Shown here: in pieces, positions 1-10,050 of the stretch
How positions within the stretch are numbered: position 1 is the stretch's first letter
Layout of the letters: every line of letters begins with the position of its first letter
Assembly (NCBI RefSeq): GCF_009828025.1
Contig: NZ_WTYA01000005.1
Span: forward strand, 1-64,000
Origin: Qipengyuania algicida
GTDB lineage: Bacteria > Pseudomonadota > Alphaproteobacteria > Sphingomonadales > Sphingomonadaceae
Length of the DNA stretch: 64,000 bases
Reading direction: 5' to 3'
The notes under the pieces: generated by a model
What the model saw: only the letters and a program-made list of their open reading frames with translations
Database searches by the model: none
Told to the model about the DNA's origin: nothing
Translations under genes and position numbers: made by a program

Positions 1-745
1 GTGCGCTTCGGCTGCGTGTTGGCCGATGCCGGCTATGGGCTGTCCGCTCCGTTCCGGCAGGCGCTGAGCGCACGCGGGCTTTGCTGGGCAGTGGGTATCC
101 CCCGGCACCAGAAGGTCTATCCGGCAGCTGTGCAACTTATCTTCCCGGACGCAGGTCGCGGTCGACCACGGGTGCGTCATGTGCCGGACGTCAGATCCAG
201 GCCCGCGCACGCGATGCTCGAAGCCGCGAAGTGGCAACAGGTCAGTTGGCGCAAGGGAACGAAAGGGCGCCTCACGGCTCGTTTTGCTGCCGTGCGCGTG
301 CGCATTGCCGATGGCGCGCCCCAACGTATCGGCTCTGCCGGTGCCCAGCATATGCCGGGTGCGGAAGCTTGGCTGGTGGGTGAGCATCGCTCCAATGGCG
401 AGCGCAAATACTACCTCTCGAACCTACCCGCTGACACCCCGGTCAAGGCTCTCGCCGGCGCGATCAAGGCGCGCTGGATCTGCGAACAAGCGCATCAGCA
501 ACTCAAGGAAGAACTGGGACTGGACCATTTCGAGGGGCGATCCTGGGTCGGGCTTCACCGCCATGCCTTGATGTCGATGATGGCCTACGCGTTCTTGCAA
601 TCCCGAAGGCTCGCTCAGGCGGGGCGGAAAAAACAGAGTCCTCGGCCCGCCTCCCCAACCCAGCCTGCCAGCAGTGCGCCAAGCCATCCTTGACCACCTA
701 TCCCGATCCCGATCACCACCGAGGCATTGCCCTCACTGCGGATGC
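1..745 (+). pseudogene. IS701-type transposase, 5' cut by window edge and frameshifted near its C-terminus
   Basis: The open frame 1-693 matches the C-terminal two thirds of an IS701-type DDE transposase. A central acidic residue lies in VLADAGYG, and the late block QQLKEELGLDHFEGRSW carries the catalytic glutamate. The frame then ends in an unrelated proline/serine-rich tail. The expected family C-terminus (PPPQPSLPAVRQAIL then CPHCG) continues in the +1 frame from about 638 to 745, so one base appears to have been gained in the run of six A at 628-633. The true start lies upstream of the window. No terminal inverted repeat could be identified, so the right end of the element is not defined. 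It is likely an inactive remnant, although a sequencing indel is possible. Confidence 0.75.
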
Positions 746-985
746 AACCTCAAAAAACCTGCCAGCGCAATTCCCGGCGTGATGGAACATGGTCTGTTCC
801 TGGCGGAGATAGATGCGCTCTATATCGCCGGAGTGGAGCGGGTTGAGCGCCGCACTGGTGCGCATGGAGCAACCGAACTGACGTAGAAGGCAACGGAACA
901 AACACCCATCCGTATCGGTTCGCCTATTGACCCCGGCACCAATCCAGATGCCCCGGCACGTTTCATACCTCCCCTGGAGAGAGCC

Positions 986-3043
986 TTGGCTGGAAACCTT
1001 GCCCAATCGACCATCGATACTATCCGCACGCTGACGCTGGACGCTGTAGAGAAAGCCAATTCCGGGCACCCCGGTGCGCCCATGGGCCTTGCGCCAGCGG
1101 CCTGTACGCTGTGGACGCAATTCATGCGCTACGATCCCGACAGGCCGGACTGGCCCGGTCGCGATCGCTTCGTCCTGTCCTGTGGCCATGCGTCGATGCT
1201 GCTTTATTCCGTGCTGCATTTGGCTGGCGTTCGCGAAATCGGTCCAGATGGACAACTGACCGGAGAACCCGCAGTGTCGCTCGAGGACATCAAGCAGTTC
1301 CGTCAGCTCGACTCGAAGACCCCCGGGCACCCAGAATATCGCCACACCACGGGTGTCGAGACGACAACCGGTCCGCTGGGACAGGGCTGCGGCAACAGTG
1401 TCGGCATGGCCATTGCCGGACGCTGGCTTGACTCCCGGTTCTCCGATGCCGAAACGTCCCTGTTCGACTACGACGTCTATAATTTCTGCAGCGATGGGGA
1501 CATGATGGAAGGCGTGGCGAGCGAGGCGGCGTCGCTGGCCGGGCACCTCAAGCTGGCAAATCTGTGCTGGGTCTATGACAACAATACAGTGACTATCGAG
1601 GGGCACACTCCGCTTGCCTTCAGCGAAGACGTGGCGGCGCGCTTCCGGGCCTATGGCTGGAATGTCCAGCACGTCACCGATGGCAATGACTGCACTGCAA
1701 TCGCCGATTCGTTCGAACGTTTTCGCAAAACGCGGGATGCGCCGACACTGATCGTGCTCGATACAATTATCGGCTTCGGATCGCCGCTCGCAGGGACATC
1801 CGATGCGCATAGTGACGCAATGGGGGCAGATGCAGTGGCCGAAACCAAGCGCACCCTCGGCTGGCCCGAGGATGCTAAATTCCTCGTGCCCGATGGTGTT
1901 GCCGATCATTTCCGTGGGGCGATGAAAAAGCGGGCGGAGGCGTTGGTCGAGCAATGGGACCGATCCGCTGCCGCGCTGAGCAGAACTGACGCATCCCTCG
2001 CCGCCGAACTCGACAGCTTGGTTTCCGGCAAGCTGCCGGACGGCTGGCAGGACGATTTGCCCGTTTTCGAGGCGGATGCGAAAGGCATGGCTTCGCGAGC
2101 GGCGAGCGGCGATGTCCTGAACGCCATTGCACCGCAGGTACCTCTGCTGATTGGCGGATCTGCCGATCTTGCGCCGTCGACGAAGACATTGCTCAAGTCC
2201 GACGATGCTGGGACACTGGCGCCGGACAAACCGGGTGGCCGCAACATGCATTTCGGTGTGCGCGAACACGCGATGGGCGCAATCGCCAATGGCATGGCAC
2301 TGTGCCACCTGCGCCCCTACACCGCGACCTTCCTGGTGTTCTCCGACTATATGCGCCCGCCGATGCGGCTGGCCGCGCTAATGGAGCTGCCGGTGATCTT
2401 TGTCTTCACGCATGACTCTATCGGCGTGGGCGAGGATGGTCCGACGCACCAGCCGATCGAACAGCTTGCGGGCCTTCGCGCTATCCCGAACATGAATGTA
2501 ATCCGCCCCGCCGATGCCAATGAGACGCTCGAGGCGTGGTCGATTGCGATGAAGCTGACGCGCACGCCCACCAGCCTGATCTTTTCACGGCAGAATCTCC
2601 CGACGATCGATCGCAAGCGCTATTGCGCTGCCGATGGTGTCGAAAAAGGCGCATATATCCTTGCTGACTGCGAGGGCCTGCCGGAGCTGATCCTGATGGC
2701 GAGCGGAAGCGAAGTGTCCTTGTGCCTCGAGGCCCATGAAGCGCTGGCCAGTGATGGCGTGCGTTCCCGCGTGGTATCGATGCCGAGTTGGTTCCTGTTC
2801 GAGAAGCAGGACGACGCCTACCGCGAGAAGGTGCTTCCGCGTGCGGTGTCTGCGCGAATTGCGGTCGAACAGGCCGCGCCCATGGGTTGGGATCGCTATG
2901 TTGGACCGGACGGAGGGATCATCGCGATGCATGGTTTCGGTGCTTCGGCACCCGCCGGTGAGTTGCAGAAGAAATTCGGTTTCACAGTCGAGAACATTTG
3001 CCGCAAGGCGAAGGATCTTATGAAACAGACGGAGGACGCATGA
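986..3043 (+). CDS. tkt: transketolase
   Basis: Cytosolic thiamine-diphosphate enzyme moving two-carbon ketol units between pentose, triose and hexose phosphates. The 685-residue product has the usual family length. Visible motifs are the N-terminal SGHPGAPMG loop, the thiamine-binding segment SDGDMMEGV at residues 169-177 followed by the downstream NN pair, and the pyrimidine-domain block with GVGEDGPTHQP. The start is a TTG at 986 preceded by GGAGAGAG (975-982); no ATG fits the conserved N-terminus. It is the first gene of an operon whose next gene overlaps it by ATGA. A long antisense open frame across this gene is a GC-rich shadow. Confidence 0.96.
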   Translation: MAGNLAQSTIDTIRTLTLDAVEKANSGHPGAPMGLAPAACTLWTQFMRYDPDRPDWPGRDRFVLSCGHASMLLYSVLHLAGVREIGPDGQLTGEPAVSLEDIKQFRQLDSKTPGHPEYRHTTGVETTTGPLGQGCGNSVGMAIAGRWLDSRFSDAETSLFDYDVYNFCSDGDMMEGVASEAASLAGHLKLANLCWVYDNNTVTIEGHTPLAFSEDVAARFRAYGWNVQHVTDGNDCTAIADSFERFRKTRDAPTLIVLDTIIGFGSPLAGTSDAHSDAMGADAVAETKRTLGWPEDAKFLVPDGVADHFRGAMKKRAEALVEQWDRSAAALSRTDASLAAELDSLVSGKLPDGWQDDLPVFEADAKGMASRAASGDVLNAIAPQVPLLIGGSADLAPSTKTLLKSDDAGTLAPDKPGGRNMHFGVREHAMGAIANGMALCHLRPYTATFLVFSDYMRPPMRLAALMELPVIFVFTHDSIGVGEDGPTHQPIEQLAGLRAIPNMNVIRPADANETLEAWSIAMKLTRTPTSLIFSRQNLPTIDRKRYCAADGVEKGAYILADCEGLPELILMASGSEVSLCLEAHEALASDGVRSRVVSMPSWFLFEKQDDAYREKVLPRAVSARIAVEQAAPMGWDRYVGPDGGIIAMHGFGASAPAGELQKKFGFTVENICRKAKDLMKQTEDA

Positions 3044-4197
3044 GCCGCTTGCAACAGCTGAACGAGGCCGGACAGGGCGTCTGGCTGGATTTCGTCAATC
3101 GTGGTTTTCTCGAGGACGGCGGTCTGAAGAAGCTGGTCGATCAGGATGGACTTACCGGTGTTACCTCCAATCCCTCGATCTTCGAAAAGGCGATGGGGCA
3201 TTCGGATCGCTATAACGACAGCATCAAGAGCGCTGTGGCAAGCGGCAGCAAGGCCGCAACCGACCTTTACGAAACTCTGGCGGTGGAGGACATCCGCAAA
3301 GCTGCCGATACGCTGCGACCGGTATACGACCGATTGGACGCGCGGGACGGTTACGTGAGCCTCGAAGTATCGCCCTATCTCGCCAACAAGACGGACGAGA
3401 CGATCGCCGAGGCCCGCCGCCTGTGGGCGATGGTCGATCGGCCCAACCTCATGATCAAGGTGCCGGGGACCAAGGCTGGCGTACCGGCGATCCGCACGCT
3501 GATCGAGGATGGAATCAACGTCAACGTGACCTTGCTGTTCGCGGTCGAAGCGTATCAGGCTGTCGCAAGAGCTTTTATCGAAGGGCTGGAAGCGCGCGTT
3601 GCCAAAGACGAACCGATCGGCCGCATCGCCAGTGTCGCGAGCTTCTTCCTCAGTCGCATCGACACGCAGGTGGACGAGCAACTCGACTCCGTTGTCGAGG
3701 CTGGAGGCGACAATGCGGGTCGCGCAAAAATGCTCAAGGGCACGATTGCGATAGCCAGCGCCAAGCGCGCCTATGCGTGGTATTGCGAGATGATAGCTGG
3801 CGAACGCTGGCGGAAACTGGCGGACAAGGGCGCGATGCCGCAGCGATTGCTATGGGCTTCGACCAGCACCAAGAACCCCGATTACAGCGACGTACTCTAT
3901 GTCGAAACTTTGATTGGTCCCGACACGGTCAACACATTGCCGCCTGACACGATGGACGCGTTTCGCGACCACGGGACGGTGGCACAGACACTGGCGACCG
4001 GGCAGGATGAGGTTGCGGCCGAATTGAAAGAGCTGGCCGGTCTCGGTATCGATCTCGAGGCGATCACCGATGATCTGGTGACCAATGGCGTTAAAAAATT
4101 CTCCGACGCATTTGATGCGCTGTTGGAGGCGGTCGACGAGAAACGAAAGCGTTTCGCCGATGGCAACCGGGTCAACGAACAATCGCAAGCAGGATAA
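3040..4197 (+). CDS. tal: transaldolase
   Basis: Transfers a dihydroxyacetone unit between sugar phosphates in the non-oxidative pentose phosphate pathway. The 385-residue protein carries TSNPSIF near residue 42 and the Schiff-base lysine in IKVPGT (K140), followed by the [10 protein letters not shown] strand. This is the longer transaldolase type seen in actinobacteria and cyanobacteria rather than the roughly 317-residue TalB type. The ATG at 3040 overlaps the transketolase stop (ATGA) and sits just behind GGAGG at 3031-3035, which decides the start over an upstream in-frame codon at 2998. It indicates translational coupling with tkt. Confidence 0.94.
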   Translation: MSRLQQLNEAGQGVWLDFVNRGFLEDGGLKKLVDQDGLTGVTSNPSIFEKAMGHSDRYNDSIKSAVASGSKAATDLYETLAVEDIRKAADTLRPVYDRLDARDGYVSLEVSPYLANKTDETIAEARRLWAMVDRPNLMIKVPGTKAGVPAIRTLIEDGINVNVTLLFAVEAYQAVARAFIEGLEARVAKDEPIGRIASVASFFLSRIDTQVDEQLDSVVEAGGDNAGRAKMLKGTIAIASAKRAYAWYCEMIAGERWRKLADKGAMPQRLLWASTSTKNPDYSDVLYVETLIGPDTVNTLPPDTMDAFRDHGTVAQTLATGQDEVAAELKELAGLGIDLEAITDDLVTNGVKKFSDAFDALLEAVDEKRKRFADGNRVNEQSQAG

Positions 4198-4201
4198 GAT
4201 C

Positions 4202-5182
4202 ATGAAAATCGGTATGCTGGGGCTTGGCCGCATGGGCCGGAACATGGCCACTCGTCTGGCCCAAGGCGGGCACGAGTTGGTGGTCTATGATCAGGACCCG
4301 AAGATCGGCAAGCAGATGGAAGGCGATGGGTTGGCGACCGCCGCCCAGAGCATCGCCGATGTACGTGAAAAGCTGGGCGAGGACGCGATTTTCTGGGTGA
4401 TGTTGCCTGCGGGCGAGATTACCGAGAGCGTGATCGCGAAGGTAGCGGAAACCGGTCGGAAGGGTGAGACGATCATCGATGGCGGCAACAGTTTCTACAA
4501 GGACGATATCCGTCGGGCGAAAACGCTGCGCGAGAAGGGCATTCACTACCTTGATGTCGGTACGTCCGGCGGCGTGTGGGGGCTTGAGCGGGGTTATTGC
4601 ATGATGATCGGCGGCGAGGCCGATGTCGTGCGGCGGCTCGATCCGATCTTCAAGACGCTGGCGCCGGGGCTCGGTGATATCCCGCGCACCGAGGGCCGCC
4701 AATCCGACGATGATCGCGCTGAGCATGGCTATGTCCATACCGGCCCGGCAGGCTCCGGCCACTTCGTGAAGATGGTTCACAACGGCATCGAATACGGATT
4801 GATGCAGGCTTATGCCGAAGGTTTCGACATATTGAAGGGCAAGGCATCCGAGGAATTGCCCGAGGACCAACGCTTCACCATCGACGTTGGCGATGTCGCG
4901 GAAGTCTGGCGGCGGGGCAGTGTCATAAGCTCATGGCTGCTCGACCTTAGCGCCTCGGCGCTTGCTCGCGATGCCGATCTTTCCAAGTTCACCGGCGACG
5001 TGGCTGATAGCGGGGAAGGGCGCTGGACGATCGAAGCGGCCATCGAGGAAGCGGTGCCAGCAGAGGTGCTGTCCTCGGCACTCTATGCGCGGTTTCGTTC
5101 GCGTGTCGAACACACCTTCGGGGAGAAGCTGCTGTCGGCCATGCGCTATGGCTTTGGCGGACACGTCGAGATTCCGCAATAA
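4202..5182 (+). CDS. gnd: 6-phosphogluconate dehydrogenase, short (NAD-type, YqeC-like)
   Basis: Oxidatively decarboxylates 6-phosphogluconate to ribulose 5-phosphate. The 326-residue length fits the short single-repeat class, which usually prefers NAD, rather than the roughly 470-residue NADP class. A Rossmann motif GLGRMG lies at residues 7-12, [12 protein letters not shown] near 92-102, the substrate loop GTSGG near 120-124, and the catalytic segment [13 protein letters not shown] has its lysine at about 190. The ATG at 4202 lies four bases after the tal stop, and the stop overlaps the zwf start by one base. Cofactor preference is inferred from length class only. Confidence 0.93.
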   Translation: MKIGMLGLGRMGRNMATRLAQGGHELVVYDQDPKIGKQMEGDGLATAAQSIADVREKLGEDAIFWVMLPAGEITESVIAKVAETGRKGETIIDGGNSFYKDDIRRAKTLREKGIHYLDVGTSGGVWGLERGYCMMIGGEADVVRRLDPIFKTLAPGLGDIPRTEGRQSDDDRAEHGYVHTGPAGSGHFVKMVHNGIEYGLMQAYAEGFDILKGKASEELPEDQRFTIDVGDVAEVWRRGSVISSWLLDLSASALARDADLSKFTGDVADSGEGRWTIEAAIEEAVPAEVLSSALYARFRSRVEHTFGEKLLSAMRYGFGGHVEIPQ

Positions 5183-6654
5183 TGGCTGGCCACAAGACTG
5201 CGCCGCCCGCCACACTGGTGATTTTCGGGGCAGGCGGCGATCTGACCCGCAGGCTTTTGGTGCCGTCGCTGGTCCATATGATGGCGGCGGGCATGATCGA
5301 CGATCAATTCTCGGTGCTCGGTGTCAGTCGCAGCGAAATGAGCGATGCCGAATTTCGCCAGAGCCTGGAGGATTTCGACGTCGGCGAAGTCGAAGACGGT
5401 TACGCGAAGGCTTGGCAAAAGCTGCGCGGCAAAGTCCAATATATGGCCGGCGACGTTACCGATGCCGGTTTCTATTCGCAGCTCAGGGAGAGGATGGATA
5501 AGGATGGAGCTGGAAACGCCGTCTTCTATCTGGCGATTTCACCGTCATTGTTCGAGCCGATAATCGACGGATTGGGCGAGGCAGGGCTGTTCGAGGTAAA
5601 GGGCGCATTTCGGCGGCTCGCGGTCGAAAAACCGTTCGGTCATGATGCGCGATCGGCCAAGGCGCTGAACGCGAGAATCCTGCGCTGGGTCGATGAAGAG
5701 GATATCTATCGCATCGACCATTTCCTTGGCAAGGAGACGGTCCAGAACATCATGGTTGCACGTTTCGCCAATGCGATGATCGAGGCGGTGTGGAACCGGC
5801 AATATATCGACAATGTGCAGATCACCGTCGCGGAAAGGTTGGATGTCGGAACGCGCGGCGAGTTTTTCGATGCTACGGGGACTTTGCGCGATATGGTCCC
5901 CAACCATCTGTTCCAGATCCTCGCGATGACTGCGATGGAGCCGCCCAATCGGTTCGACGCTGCGTCGGTTCGCGAGGCCAAATCACAACTTCTGGATGCC
6001 ATCCGTATCCCCAACGCAAAAGACGTGAAGCGCGACACGGTGCGCGGAGCCTACACCGCCGGACATGTGGGTGGGAACAAGGTCGGCGCCTATGAAAATG
6101 CCGATGGCGTGGCGTCCGACAGCCGCACCGAAACCTATGCGGCACTAAAGCTGGAGATCGACAATTGGCGCTGGGCGGGTGTCCCGTTCTATCTGCGCAC
6201 CGGCAAGGCGCTGTCGCACAAGGACAGCGAAGTCGTGCTGACTTTCAAGCCCGTGCCCTACGCCGATTTCCGTGATGCCAAGGTAAGCACGATGCCCGCC
6301 AACCGGCTGGTCCTGCAGTTGCAGCCTAAAGAGGGAATCTCGCTCGATTTCCTGGCCAAGAAGCCGGGCGCAGATATCAAGCCAACGCCGGTCGAGATGC
6401 AATTCAGCTACGCCGATTATTTCGAGCTTGGCGGCAGCACGGGCTATGAAACGCTGATTTACGACATACTGACAGGCGATCAGACGCTGTTTCAGAGGGC
6501 GGATGCGGTCGAGGCGGCATGGCGGATTGTCGATCCGATCAGCAAGGCGTGGAAATCTGGAAAGCCAGAGCCCTATCGCGCTGGAAGCGCGGGGCCGAAG
6601 GCTGCCGATGAATTGCTGGAACGCGATGCCCGGCAATGGCACGCGCTGGGGTGA
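5182..6654 (+). CDS. zwf: glucose-6-phosphate 1-dehydrogenase
   Basis: Oxidises glucose 6-phosphate to 6-phosphoglucono-lactone, the entry step of the oxidative pentose phosphate and Entner-Doudoroff routes. The 490-residue product shows the nucleotide-binding GAGGDLTRR at residues 16-24, AVEKPFGHD around 148-155 and the active-site signature RIDHFLGKE at 177-185. It overlaps the gnd stop by one base and the following hydrolase start by ATGA, so it is an internal operon gene. No pgl (lactonase) gene follows; a HAD phosphatase occupies that position instead. Confidence 0.96.
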   Translation: MAGHKTAPPATLVIFGAGGDLTRRLLVPSLVHMMAAGMIDDQFSVLGVSRSEMSDAEFRQSLEDFDVGEVEDGYAKAWQKLRGKVQYMAGDVTDAGFYSQLRERMDKDGAGNAVFYLAISPSLFEPIIDGLGEAGLFEVKGAFRRLAVEKPFGHDARSAKALNARILRWVDEEDIYRIDHFLGKETVQNIMVARFANAMIEAVWNRQYIDNVQITVAERLDVGTRGEFFDATGTLRDMVPNHLFQILAMTAMEPPNRFDAASVREAKSQLLDAIRIPNAKDVKRDTVRGAYTAGHVGGNKVGAYENADGVASDSRTETYAALKLEIDNWRWAGVPFYLRTGKALSHKDSEVVLTFKPVPYADFRDAKVSTMPANRLVLQLQPKEGISLDFLAKKPGADIKPTPVEMQFSYADYFELGGSTGYETLIYDILTGDQTLFQRADAVEAAWRIVDPISKAWKSGKPEPYRAGSAGPKAADELLERDARQWHALG

Positions 6655-7469
6655 TGATCGCCTCCATCCCCAAGGTCTTGATTAGCGACGTCGACGGCAC
6701 TCTCGTACGCGACGATAAATCCCTGTCCGCACGGACGGAACAGGCAATCAAACGGTTGCGCAATGCCGGAATTGCAGTTTCCTTGATCAGCGCGCGTCCG
6801 CCGAGCGGGATTTACTGGATCGCCGAGCGGCTCGGTATCGAAGGTCCTATGGGCGCGTTTAACGGCGGCACTCTGTTCATGGCGGACGGTGCTATCACCC
6901 ACGCTGAGCGCCTCGATAAGGACGTAACCGATCAGATCCTTGCGATGCTCGAAGCCGCGTATGTCGAGCCTTGGGTATTCGCCGAAGAAAAGTGGATGGC
7001 GCGGCGTGGCGAGACTTTGCACGCTTCGCATGAGCGAAAATCCGCGAATGTCGAACCGACCTTGTGCGACGACTTTGCCGATCTTTCGATGCCAACGGAC
7101 AAAATTGTCGGTGTTAGCGACGATCGAGCGCTCCTCGCGCGGTTGGAGCGCGAAGCTTGCGACCGGTTCGGTCGCGCCGCGACGATCAAGCGCTCCCAAC
7201 CCTATTACCTCGATTTCACCGCGCCGCAGGCCAACAAGGGCGAGGGGGTCACAGAGATCGCCCGCGCATTTGGTGTTCATATAGAAGACGTGCTGGTGAT
7301 CGGTGACGGTCACAATGACGTCGCGATGTTCGAACGTGCTGGTAACAGCGTTGCGATGGGCAACGCCGATCCCGAAGTCCGGGCGAAAGCGAAGCATACT
7401 ACCGTCTCCAACGAGGAAGATGGCGTCGCCGTCGTTATCGAGAATTTGCTGGCGAAAATGGACGTATGA
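6654..7469 (+). CDS. HAD-superfamily hydrolase, Cof type
   Basis: Predicted Mg-dependent phosphatase of the Cof/SupH-like HAD class, probably acting on a sugar phosphate. HAD motif I is DVDGT at residues 12-16 with both aspartates. Motif IV is GDGHNDVAMF near residue 215, preceded by the lysine of NKGEGV. The 271-residue length and the large inserted cap are typical of type IIB HADs. The ATG at 6654 overlaps the zwf stop; an in-frame ATG at 6636 would overlap zwf further and is less likely. It sits between zwf and gluconokinase, where other bacteria place pgl, so a sugar-phosphate substrate is plausible but not shown. Confidence 0.85.
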   Translation: MIASIPKVLISDVDGTLVRDDKSLSARTEQAIKRLRNAGIAVSLISARPPSGIYWIAERLGIEGPMGAFNGGTLFMADGAITHAERLDKDVTDQILAMLEAAYVEPWVFAEEKWMARRGETLHASHERKSANVEPTLCDDFADLSMPTDKIVGVSDDRALLARLEREACDRFGRAATIKRSQPYYLDFTAPQANKGEGVTEIARAFGVHIEDVLVIGDGHNDVAMFERAGNSVAMGNADPEVRAKAKHTTVSNEEDGVAVVIENLLAKMDV

Positions 7470-7975
7470 GAAAAGCTCTCCCGGTCGTGGTCGCAATGGG
7501 CGTCTCTGCCTCAGGCAAATCCACTATCGGCAAGGCGCTGGCGGAGCGGCTGGACTATCCGTTTGAGGAAGGCGATGACCTCCATCCGCAAGCCAATATT
7601 GCTAAGATGCGTTCGGGTCATCCGCTCGACGATGCTGACCGTGCGCCCTGGCTCGACCGGGTGGCGGACTGGATAGGGCGGCAATACCGGTCCGGCGAGG
7701 GAGGCGTGGTCAGCTGCTCTTCCCTCAAGCGCCGCTATCGCGATCGTCTGAGGCAAGCCGATCCGATACTCGCGTTCGTTTTCCCCGATCCGGATCGGGA
7801 GACGCTGCGCAAACGTCTGGAACGGCGCAAGCATCATTTCATGCCGCCATCACTACTAGACAGTCAGCTGGACGCACTGGAACGTCCCGCTCCAGACGAG
7901 CGCGCGCTGCGCCTGTCCGGCACAGCGCCGATCGATGAAGACGTTGATGAAATTTGCGAATGGCTCGCGCGGTAA
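7466..7975 (+). CDS. gntK: gluconokinase (GntK type)
   Basis: Phosphorylates gluconate to 6-phosphogluconate with ATP. The 169-residue protein has a Walker A motif GVSASGKST at residues 12-20, then EGDDLHPQANIAKM and GHPLDDADRAPWL, both diagnostic of the GntK/thermoresistant gluconokinase family. The start overlaps the preceding hydrolase stop (ATGA), placing it last in the tkt-tal-gnd-zwf operon. With gnd upstream, the operon can feed free gluconate directly into pentose phosphates. It ends seven bases before the convergent glpK stop. Confidence 0.93.
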   Translation: MRKALPVVVAMGVSASGKSTIGKALAERLDYPFEEGDDLHPQANIAKMRSGHPLDDADRAPWLDRVADWIGRQYRSGEGGVVSCSSLKRRYRDRLRQADPILAFVFPDPDRETLRKRLERRKHHFMPPSLLDSQLDALERPAPDERALRLSGTAPIDEDVDEICEWLAR

Positions 7976-7982
7976 TCTTTGC

Positions 7983-9482
7983 CTAGTCGATCCAGTCGAA
8001 TGTGCGTGTGACGGCGCGTTTCCACATGCGGTAAAGCTCGCTACGGCGGTCCTCTTCCATCTCCGGGCTCCAGCGCCTGTCCTCGGCCCAGTTGGCGACC
8101 AGCACATCTGTGCTGGCAAAAAACCCGACAGCGAGACCTGCCGCGTAAGCGGCGCCCAGTGCGGTCGTTTCCCGCACCACCGGGCGCACCACCGGCTTGC
8201 CGAGGATATCGGCCTGGAACTGCATCAGCAGCTCGTTCACCACCATTCCGCCATCGACCCGGAGGTCAGCCAGCGCGATGCCGGAGTCCGCTTCCATCGC
8301 TTCGACCACTTCGCGGACCTGAAAGGCTGTCGCTTCGAGTGCGGCGCGGGCAATATGGCCCTTGTTCACGAAGCGGGTCAGTCCGGCGATCACCCCGCGA
8401 GCATTGTCGCGCCAGTAAGGGGCGTAAAGGCCGGAAAAAGCGGGTACGAAATAAGTCCCGCCATTGTCCTCTACCGAGCGGGCAAGCGGCTCGATATCCT
8501 CACTCGACTGAAATAGACCGAGGTTGTCGCGCAACCATTGGACCAGCGCGCCAGTGATCGCGATCGAACCTTCGAGTGCATATACCGCAGGCGCATCGCC
8601 GATCTTGTAGCCGAGCGTGGTGAGAAGTCCGCTCTTGGATGAGACCGGTTCAGTGCCGGTGTTGAGCAGCATGAAGCTGCCTGTGCCATAGGTATTCTTG
8701 GCGTCACCCGGTTCGAAACATGCCTGCCCGAACAGCGCCGCCTGCTGATCGCCGAGATCGCCAGCAACTGGCACCCCGCGGATCGCATTCGGCGTTGCTT
8801 CGCCGTAAACCGCCGATGACGGCACGATTTCGGGCAGCATCGATGCGGGAATGTCGAAATCAGCCAGAATATCGCCATCCCACGCCAGCTTCTCCAGATC
8901 CATCAGCTGGGTGCGGCTGGCGTTAGTGACGTCGATTACATTATGTCCACCGTCGACGCCGCCCGTCAGGTGCCAGATTAGGAAGCTGTCGATGGTGCCG
9001 AACACCAGTTCGCCCGCTTCGGCAGCGGCGCGCGCGCCTTCGACATTTTGGAGGATCCAGCGCAACTTAAGTCCGCTGAAATAGGTCGTCAGCGGCAGCC
9101 CGGTTATCGCACGGTATCGATCCTGTCCGCCCTGTGCGGCAAATTCCGCCACCATTGGTGCAATGCGCGTGTCTTGCCACACGATGGCATTATAGACCGG
9201 CTCGCCGGTTTTGCGGTTCCACACCAGCGTGGTTTCGCGCTGGTTGGTAATGCCGACTGCGGCAAGGTCTGAGGGCTTGAGATCTTTCGCCGCCATCGCT
9301 TCGCCGATGACCGCGCGGACCTTCTGCCAAATCTCCTGCGGATCGTGTTCGACCCAGCCGGCTTTTGGGAAGATTTGTTCGTGCTCTTTCTGCGCGACGC
9401 TGACGACGCGGCCGCCCTTGTCGAAGATGATGAAGCGCGAGCTTGTCGTCCCCTGGTCGATTGCACCGATGTATCTGCCCAT
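7983..9482 (-). CDS. glpK: glycerol kinase
   Basis: ATP-dependent phosphorylation of glycerol to sn-glycerol 3-phosphate. The 499-residue product is full length for the FGGY kinase family, starting [16 protein letters not shown] with the phosphate-1 loop. The phosphate-2 region [12 protein letters not shown] and adenosine segment [14 protein letters not shown] are present, as is the [16 protein letters not shown] block. The ATG at 9482 is preceded by GGGGAGGA; a longer open frame upstream lacks homology. It begins only 22 bases after the regA stop on the same strand, so it may be read through from the cyo-reg operon. No glpF or glpD is adjacent. Confidence 0.96.
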   Translation of the reverse strand: MGRYIGAIDQGTTSSRFIIFDKGGRVVSVAQKEHEQIFPKAGWVEHDPQEIWQKVRAVIGEAMAAKDLKPSDLAAVGITNQRETTLVWNRKTGEPVYNAIVWQDTRIAPMVAEFAAQGGQDRYRAITGLPLTTYFSGLKLRWILQNVEGARAAAEAGELVFGTIDSFLIWHLTGGVDGGHNVIDVTNASRTQLMDLEKLAWDGDILADFDIPASMLPEIVPSSAVYGEATPNAIRGVPVAGDLGDQQAALFGQACFEPGDAKNTYGTGSFMLLNTGTEPVSSKSGLLTTLGYKIGDAPAVYALEGSIAITGALVQWLRDNLGLFQSSEDIEPLARSVEDNGGTYFVPAFSGLYAPYWRDNARGVIAGLTRFVNKGHIARAALEATAFQVREVVEAMEADSGIALADLRVDGGMVVNELLMQFQADILGKPVVRPVVRETTALGAAYAAGLAVGFFASTDVLVANWAEDRRWSPEMEEDRRSELYRMWKRAVTRTFDWID

Positions 9483-9504
9483 GATCCTCCCCGAAAAACG
9501 TAGC

Positions 9505-10050
9505 CTATTTGATCCGTCGCTTTTCAAGCTTTCGTGCGAGTGTGCGCCGGTGCATTCCCAGACGCCGCGCCGTTTCGGAAATGTTGAATCCGGTCGCCGC
9601 CAGCGTCTCGTGTATATGCTCCCATTCGAGCGTCTTGACCGATCGCGTTGGTTGCGCCGCCAGCGATACGTTTGCATCGGCTTCGGTCTTGCCGAAAGCG
9701 GCCTCGATTTCGTCGCTGTTGGCCGGCTTTGGCAGATAATTCGAGGCACCCAGCTTGATCGCCTCGACTGCGGTAGCGATGCTTGCATAGCCCGTTAACA
9801 CGACGATGACCGTGTTTGAGGAGTGTCCGGTCAGGGATCTCACACAGCCCAGTCCGGATTCGGTGCCCAGCTTCAGGTCCACCAGTGCATAGTCGGGCGC
9901 TTCACCAGGCGCAAAGGCGGTAATCGCGGTATCGAGTTCGGCGGGCGAGGTCACATGGGTAACCGAGTAACCGCGTCGTTCGAAGGAGCGCTTGAGCGTT
10001 CGAGCGAGATCGGCATCGTCCTCGACGATCATCAACGATTTGCCACTCAC
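9505..10050 (-). CDS. regA: response regulator, RegA/PrrA/ActR family
   Basis: DNA-binding output partner of a redox-sensing two-component system. The 181-residue protein has a receiver domain with the acidic pair near residues 10-12, phosphoacceptor D58 in LVDLKLG and conserved lysine in YLPKPAN. A proline-rich-type linker leads to a Fis-like helix-turn-helix ([20 protein letters not shown]) near the C-terminus. This short two-domain layout is that of RegA/PrrA/ActR. It overlaps the sensor kinase gene by four bases. Family knowledge: RegA controls respiratory oxidases, photosynthesis and carbon fixation, which fits the linked quinol oxidase genes. Confidence 0.9.
   Translation of the reverse strand: MSGKSLMIVEDDADLARTLKRSFERRGYSVTHVTSPAELDTAITAFAPGEAPDYALVDLKLGTESGLGCVRSLTGHSSNTVIVVLTGYASIATAVEAIKLGASNYLPKPANSDEIEAAFGKTEADANVSLAAQPTRSVKTLEWEHIHETLAATGFNISETARRLGMHRRTLARKLEKRRIK

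Noticed and set aside
713..2308. 531-codon open frame on the minus strand opposite transketolase
   Set aside because: It is antisense to a clearly conserved gene; composition is that of a GC-rich coding shadow and no family motif is seen.
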